This document shows positions 31,208 through 34,975 of a stretch of 34,975 nucleotides of DNA, piece after piece; the stretch's first letter is position 1, and each line of letters begins with the position of its first letter. The notes beneath the pieces were generated by a model, which ran no database searches, was not told the origin of the DNA, and saw nothing but the letters and a program-made list of their open reading frames with translations. The position numbers were made by a program, and so were the translations under genes. The stretch is from an uncultured Oscillospiraceae bacterium (GTDB lineage: Bacteria; Bacillota; Clostridia; Oscillospirales; Oscillospiraceae), in NCBI GenBank assembly GCA_900752445.1, contig CAADVN010000256.1, positions 1 to 34,975 of the forward strand. Direction: 5' to 3'.

Positions 31208-33100
31208 TTATTCCAGGCCCTCGACTGCATCCAGCCAGAGGGCGTTCGAGGCGTCCGAGGGCATCTTGTGCCCGTCCCTCGGCGAGAGCGTGAAGCCCAT
31301 CACCGCCGGGCCGTCCGCCGAGGCGCTGCGCTTGAACTGCTGCGCGAAAAATCTCCGGCAGTAGCTGCGGAGCCAGTGGATGAGCGTGCCCCTGTCAAAC
31401 TCGCCCGCAAAGGCCAGCTCCGCGAGCCTGAGCACCTTCTCCGGCGAGCCGCCCCGCATCACCATGTGCCACAGGAAGAAGTCCTGGAGTACATAGGGCC
31501 CCACGGAGTCCTCGCTCTTTTGCAGGAGCTCGCCCTCATCGCCTATGGGCAGCAGCTCCGGCGTCACCGGCGTGTCCCAGATGTCGTGCAGCGCCTCGCC
31601 CAGCACCCTGTCCCCGCAGGTGTCGGCGATGTGCTTCACGATGGCGCGCACCATGGTCTTCGTCAGGCCGGCGTTTATGTCGTAGTTCGAGATCTGGTCG
31701 CCGTTGTACGTGCACCAGCCGTCGGCCTGCTCGGAGAGGTCCTTCGTGCCCACGTCCAGCCCGCCGACCTTGTTGGCGATGTCGAGCAGCACCATCGTCC
31801 GCTCGCGCGCCTGCGCGTTCTCGAACACCACGCTGTGGTCGTCGAGGTCGTGGCCGATGGTCTCGAAGTGCTTCTTCACGCTCTCGCCTATGGGTATGAC
31901 CCGCAGCTCCGCGCCCAGCCGCTCGGCTATGGTGACGGCGTTGTTCTTCGTCCTGTCCGTCGTGCCGAAGCAGGGCATCGTCACGGCGACGATGTTCTTC
32001 CTCGGCAGGCCGGCCCTGTCCATGGCCAGGGCGCAGGCGAGCATGACGAGCGTCGAGTCCACGCCGCCCGAGACGCCGATGACGGGCCGCCAGCAGCCCG
32101 TGTACTCCATGCGCTTTATGAGGCCCGTGGCCTGTATATCCAGGCAGCGCTCGGCAAACTCCGCGATGCCCGTATCGGGCACGAAGGGCTCGCGCTTTAT
32201 CCGGCGCGTGAGCTTAGTTTCCGCCGCGGCCAGCTCCCAGCTGAAGCGCGCGACGGGCGCGGCGGGCATGGCGGCGTAGGTGCCCTCGCGCATCCTCGCG
32301 CCGCTCAGGTTGAACACGTCCGGCTCGCTCACGGCCATGCCGGAGCCATTTTCGCACTCGGCTATCGTCTCGCCGTCGTCCACGACGAGGCAGAGGCCGG
32401 AATAGCTCTTGTCCGTCGTGCTCTCGCCGGAGCCCGGCGCGGCGTACACGGCGGCGCAGTGGAGCCGCTTGGTCTCGTGCTCGAGCGCCCTCTTCGTCTC
32501 GAAGGCGGACTGCACGCTCATGGGCTCGTCCGAGAGCTCGCACACCACCGTCGCGCCCGCGGCGCAGAGCTCGGCCGTGGGCGGCACGGGCAGGCGCCTG
32601 TCCGCGGCAAACTGCACCGCCACATTCAGCTCGCCCATGCTGTCCGCACAGAAGAGCATCTCATGCCCCAGGCTGCAGTAACTGTCAAAGTCGAGGACAT
32701 TGTCTATGAACTCCCCTGGCGCGAGGCTCGAAAACACCGTGCCGCGCACGTTCCGCCTGGCCGTGAAGCCCAGCACCTCGCCGTTCGAGAGCACGGCGGC
32801 GGCGCTGTAGAGCGCGCCGTTCACGCCCAGCGGCAGGCCCACGACGGCCAGCATGTCGTCCCCGCGCGTCGCCTCTGCCACGCGCCGCAGCCCCTCGAGC
32901 GCGGCGTCCAGCAGGTAGCGCTGGAAGTACAGGTGCCCGCAGGTCGCGCCCGTCATGGCGAGCTCCGGGAACACGAGCAGCTTCACGCCCTCGGCCCGCG
33001 CCTGCGCTATGCACTCTTCTATCTTCTCCGCATTGTACTTGGGGTCGGCCACGCGCAGCTGCGGCGCGGCGGCCGCTGTCTTTATAAAACCGTCTTTCAT
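31208..33100 (-). CDS. nadE: NAD+ synthetase with degenerate glutaminase domain
   Basis: This is a 630-residue two-domain NadE. The C-terminal synthetase domain, which adenylates and amidates deamido-NAD, has the P-loop IGVSGGVDST (residues 341-350), AVTMPCFGTTDRTKNNA and GTKDLSEQADGW, all intact. The N-terminal nitrilase-fold domain normally supplies ammonia from glutamine with a Glu-Lys-Cys triad. Here Glu46 is kept (VFPELAMTGATCG). The Lys position reads Arg115 (LGFTARRNVRG), and the Cys of the usual EICED motif aligns with Ala165 (AVQFAADRRLPVPP). The glutaminase is therefore predicted dead and the enzyme ammonia-dependent. The start ATG 33100 has SD AGGGTGAT. It lies 58 bp after glyS and is likely co-transcribed. 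Confidence 0.93.
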   Translation of the reverse strand: MKDGFIKTAAAAPQLRVADPKYNAEKIEECIAQARAEGVKLLVFPELAMTGATCGHLYFQRYLLDAALEGLRRVAEATRGDDMLAVVGLPLGVNGALYSAAAVLSNGEVLGFTARRNVRGTVFSSLAPGEFIDNVLDFDSYCSLGHEMLFCADSMGELNVAVQFAADRRLPVPPTAELCAAGATVVCELSDEPMSVQSAFETKRALEHETKRLHCAAVYAAPGSGESTTDKSYSGLCLVVDDGETIAECENGSGMAVSEPDVFNLSGARMREGTYAAMPAAPVARFSWELAAAETKLTRRIKREPFVPDTGIAEFAERCLDIQATGLIKRMEYTGCWRPVIGVSGGVDSTLVMLACALAMDRAGLPRKNIVAVTMPCFGTTDRTKNNAVTIAERLGAELRVIPIGESVKKHFETIGHDLDDHSVVFENAQARERTMVLLDIANKVGGLDVGTKDLSEQADGWCTYNGDQISNYDINAGLTKTMVRAIVKHIADTCGDRVLGEALHDIWDTPVTPELLPIGDEGELLQKSEDSVGPYVLQDFFLWHMVMRGGSPEKVLRLAELAFAGEFDRGTLIHWLRSYCRRFFAQQFKRSASADGPAVMGFTLSPRDGHKMPSDASNALWLDAVEGLE

Positions 33101-33158
33101 TGCATCACCCTGTATCCTTATCTCTAACGGCTTTTAAACGGCAAACCTCCCGACCCGC

Positions 33159-34583
33159 TCAGTAGGCGAGCCTCTCGCTCAGGTAGGGGACGAGCTCCGT
33201 GATGGGCAGGCGCACCTGCTGCATGCTGTCCCTCTCGCGCACGGTGACGCAGTTGTCCGCCGGGGTCTCGGCGTCGCCCACCGTGGTGAAGTCCAGCGTC
33301 ACGCAGTAGGGCGTGCCTATCTCGTCCTGACGGCGGTACCTCTTGCCGATGGAGCCCGTGTCGTCGTAGTCGCACATGAAGTGCTTCGACAGCTCGGCGT
33401 AGAGCTCCCTCGCCGGGCCCGCCAGCACCTCCTTCTTCGAGAGCGGCAGCACCGCGACCTTCATGGGCGCGAGCGCCGGGTGCAGGCGCAGCACGACGCG
33501 CGTGTCGTTCTTCGCCGCGTCCACGACCTCCTCGTCGTAGGCGTCCGCCAAAAAGGCCAGCGTCACGCGGTCCGCGCCCAGCGAGGGCTCCACCACGTAG
33601 GGCACGTAGCGCGCGTTCTTCTCCTGGTCGAAGTAGCTCAGGTCCTGGCCCGAGTGCTCCTGGTGCTGCGTGAGGTCGTAGTCCGTCCTGTCCGCCACGC
33701 CCCAGAGCTCGCCCCAGCCGAAGGGGAACAAATACTCGAAATCCGTCGTCGCTTTGGAGTAGAAGGAGAGCTCCTCCTTCTCATGGTCGCGCAGCCTGAG
33801 ATTCTCCTCGTTCATGCCGAGGCCCACGAGCCAGTCGCGGCAGAAACCGCGCCAGTACTCGAACCACTCGAGGTCCGTGCCCGGCTCGCAGAAGAACTCG
33901 AGCTCCATCTGCTCGAACTCGCGGATGCGGAAGATGAAGTTGCCCGGGGTTATCTCGTTGCGGAAGCTCTTGCCTATCTGGCAGACGCCGAAGGGTATCT
34001 TCCTGCGCGTCGTGCGCTGGATGCTGCGGAAGTTCACGAAGATGCCCTGCGCGGTCTCGGGCCTGAGGTAGACCTCGCTGGCCGAGTCCTCGGTGACGCC
34101 CTGGTGGGTCTTGAACATGAGGTTAAATTTGCGGATGTCGGTAAAATCCGACTTGCCGCAGCCCGGGCAGGGTATATTATGCTCACGGATGAAGGCGACC
34201 ATCTCGTCGTTCGTCATGGCCTCGACGTTCGCGCCCTCGACGGGGTTGTCTTTCAGCCAGTCCTCGATGAGCTTGTCGGCCCTGTGGCGCATCTTGCAGG
34301 CCTTGCAGTCGATGAGCGGGTCGTTGAAGGTGGAGACGTGCCCCGAGGCCACCCAGACCTGCGGGTTCATCAGTATGGCCGAGTCGAGGCCGACGTTATA
34401 CGGGTTCTCCTGCACGAATTTCTTCCACCAGGCCCGTTTGACGTTGTTTTTGAGCTCCACGCCGAGGGGGCCGTAGTCCCAGCTGTTGGCAAGACCGCCG
34501 TAGATCTCGCTCCCGGCGTAGATAAAGCCCCGGTTCTTGCACAGGGCCACGAGCTTGTCCATCGTCTTTTCCGTGTTCTTCAT
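33159..34583 (-). CDS. glyS: Glycyl-tRNA synthetase, class II dimeric type
   Basis: This 474-residue enzyme charges tRNA-Gly. The N terminus (LVALCKNRGFIYAGSEIYGG, WDYGPLGVELKNNVKRAWW) is typical of the alpha2 type. A zinc-ribbon insertion has CKAC and CPGCGKSD. Class II motif 2 lies in CQIGKSFRNEITPGNFIFRIREF and motif 3 in VEPSLGADRVTLAFL. The C-terminal anticodon-binding domain is complete (LALAPMKVAVLPL to LVPYLSERLAY). SD AAAGGAG sits 11 bases before ATG 34583; a longer frame upstream lacks an SD. The leader contains stem CCGCAGA/TCTGCGG (34604-34622) just before the SD. It is too short for a T-box. Confidence 0.96.
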   Translation of the reverse strand: MKNTEKTMDKLVALCKNRGFIYAGSEIYGGLANSWDYGPLGVELKNNVKRAWWKKFVQENPYNVGLDSAILMNPQVWVASGHVSTFNDPLIDCKACKMRHRADKLIEDWLKDNPVEGANVEAMTNDEMVAFIREHNIPCPGCGKSDFTDIRKFNLMFKTHQGVTEDSASEVYLRPETAQGIFVNFRSIQRTTRRKIPFGVCQIGKSFRNEITPGNFIFRIREFEQMELEFFCEPGTDLEWFEYWRGFCRDWLVGLGMNEENLRLRDHEKEELSFYSKATTDFEYLFPFGWGELWGVADRTDYDLTQHQEHSGQDLSYFDQEKNARYVPYVVEPSLGADRVTLAFLADAYDEEVVDAAKNDTRVVLRLHPALAPMKVAVLPLSKKEVLAGPARELYAELSKHFMCDYDDTGSIGKRYRRQDEIGTPYCVTLDFTTVGDAETPADNCVTVRERDSMQQVRLPITELVPYLSERLAY

Positions 34584-34627
34584 TGCTTCTTTTTCTCCTT
34601 TTCCCGCAGATGGCTTCTGCGGAGATT

Positions 34628-34656
34628 TTGCATATGGCGCGGGAATATGGTATAAT
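34628..34656 (+). promoter_or_regulatory. Promoter for the M29 aminopeptidase gene
   Basis: TTGCAT (34628-34633), a 17-base spacer and TATAAT (34651-34656) with a TGG extension read rightward, about 100 bases before the aminopeptidase start. The transcribed leader carries stem GACGCC/GGCGTC. Confidence 0.75.
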
Positions 34657-34693
34657 GCTTCCCGACGCCGCGCCGGCGTCAGGAGCAAAGTAC

Positions 34694-34722
34694 ATGATAA
34701 CACACAATGCCCCTTATATCAA
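34694..34722 (-). promoter_or_regulatory. Promoter for glyS-nadE
   Basis: On the minus strand TTGATA (34722-34717), a 17-base spacer and TATCAT (34699-34694) read leftward. This implies a glyS leader of about 100 bases. The start site lies downstream of the opposing promoter's start, so the two leaders overlap head-on. Confidence 0.65.
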
Positions 34723-34756
34723 CAAAAGTTAAACATTAGATTAAGTGAGGACGAAT

Positions 34757-34975
34757 ATGAAAAAGTCAGTATTGAAGCAGTACGCGCGGCTCATAGCCCG
34801 CACGGGCGCCGCTGTGCAGAGGGGCCAGAGCGTGCTCATAGCTGCGGGGCTCGACCAGCCGGAGTTCATAGAGCTGCTGGCGGCGGAGTGCTACAGGGCC
34901 GGGGCCTCGGAGGTCGAGGTCGAGTGGCGGGCCGCCCCGCGGCGCCGCGCCGCCGGCGGCGCCAAGAGACCGAGA
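34757..34975 (+). CDS. M29-family aminopeptidase, N-terminal fragment
   Basis: The 73 codons visible begin MKKSVLKQYARLIARTGAAV and continue VLIAAGLDQPEFIELLAAECYRAGASEVEVEW. This matches the N terminus of thermophilic-type M29 metallo-aminopeptidases (AmpS/AmpT), cytosolic enzymes that remove N-terminal residues from peptides. The catalytic residues lie beyond the contig. An SD-like GTGAGGA precedes the ATG. From residue 58 (RAAPRRRAAGGAKRPR) the sequence no longer fits the family and is simple GC repeats, so the last ~50 bases may be a misassembly. The identity rests only on the first 57 residues. Confidence 0.75.
   Translation, partial: MKKSVLKQYARLIARTGAAVQRGQSVLIAAGLDQPEFIELLAAECYRAGASEVEVEWRAAPRRRAAGGAKRPR
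34941..34963. repeat. GC-only inverted repeat at contig end
   Basis: Arms GGCGCCGC (34941-34948) and GCGGCGCC (34956-34963) sit around a 7-base loop, embedded in about 40 bases of nearly pure G and C inside the aminopeptidase frame where family similarity stops. It is likely an assembly breakpoint or artefact and not a functional site. Confidence 0.5.

Noticed and set aside
34584..34693. T-box riboswitch upstream of glyS
   Set aside because: The leader is only about 100 bases and has no T-box-like bulge or terminator; only two small hairpins are seen.
1..34975. CRISPR arrays, tRNA or rRNA genes, insertion sequences, phage genes
   Set aside because: I saw no regular spaced repeats, tRNA-like cloverleaf, rRNA signature, transposase or integrase on either strand.

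Overview
The window is a high-GC (by eye well above 60%) bacterial contig. It looks like a monoderm clostridial Firmicute, probably a gut metagenome assembly. Supporting signs are a FolB-FolK fusion, the GlgC/GlgD pair, an LtaS-like sulfatase, Pro-Thr linkers in surface proteins, strong Shine-Dalgarno (SD) sequences, and frequent ATA (Ile) and AGG (Arg) codons. The first 25 bases are Illumina adapter, so the left edge is a library artefact. The right edge ends in a GC-only palindrome inside a gene and is also suspect.

Left arm (26-9062, minus strand): one long co-directional cluster in the order prfB, capA-like phosphatase, LTA-synthase-like sulfatase, folE, folP, folB-folK, an unknown protein, pyrimidine-nucleoside phosphorylase, and a frameshifted, truncated metallo-beta-lactamase-fold gene. 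Most junctions overlap or are a few bases apart. The two surface genes have no good ATG/GTG/TTG start where their membrane segments begin.

Regulator and Tm-1 module (9145-13269, plus): back-to-back promoters separate prfB from a protein that fuses a PEP-hydrolase-like TIM barrel to an AraC-type DNA-binding domain. Downstream, with its own promoter, lies an operon of a Tm-1-like (UPF0261) protein, a stand-alone TIM barrel of the same family as the regulator's sensor, and a cupin, closed by a strong terminator. This is the most novel-looking system in the window: the regulator appears to sense with a copy of the pathway's own enzyme fold.

Middle (13332-19789, plus): prs, pth, glgC, glgD, glgP, probably one operon from an extended -10 promoter to a bidirectional terminator. 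It links PRPP synthesis and tRNA recycling to glycogen synthesis and breakdown. A 45-residue minus-strand gene converges on the same terminator.

Transport cluster (20096-30185, plus): two tandem lipoprotein solute-binding proteins with propeller-like N-terminal halves, two sugar-type permeases, a large HlyD-like adaptor, and a MacB-periplasmic-core protein with only two membrane helices. No ATPase is encoded. A C-terminal relic of a third binding protein lies in the leader.

Right arm (30253-34975): a small membrane protein and a carboxypeptidase-regulatory-like beta-sandwich protein (plus), then nadE and glyS (minus), then a partial M29 aminopeptidase (plus). NadE keeps its synthetase motifs, but its glutaminase triad reads Glu-Arg-Ala instead of Glu-Lys-Cys.
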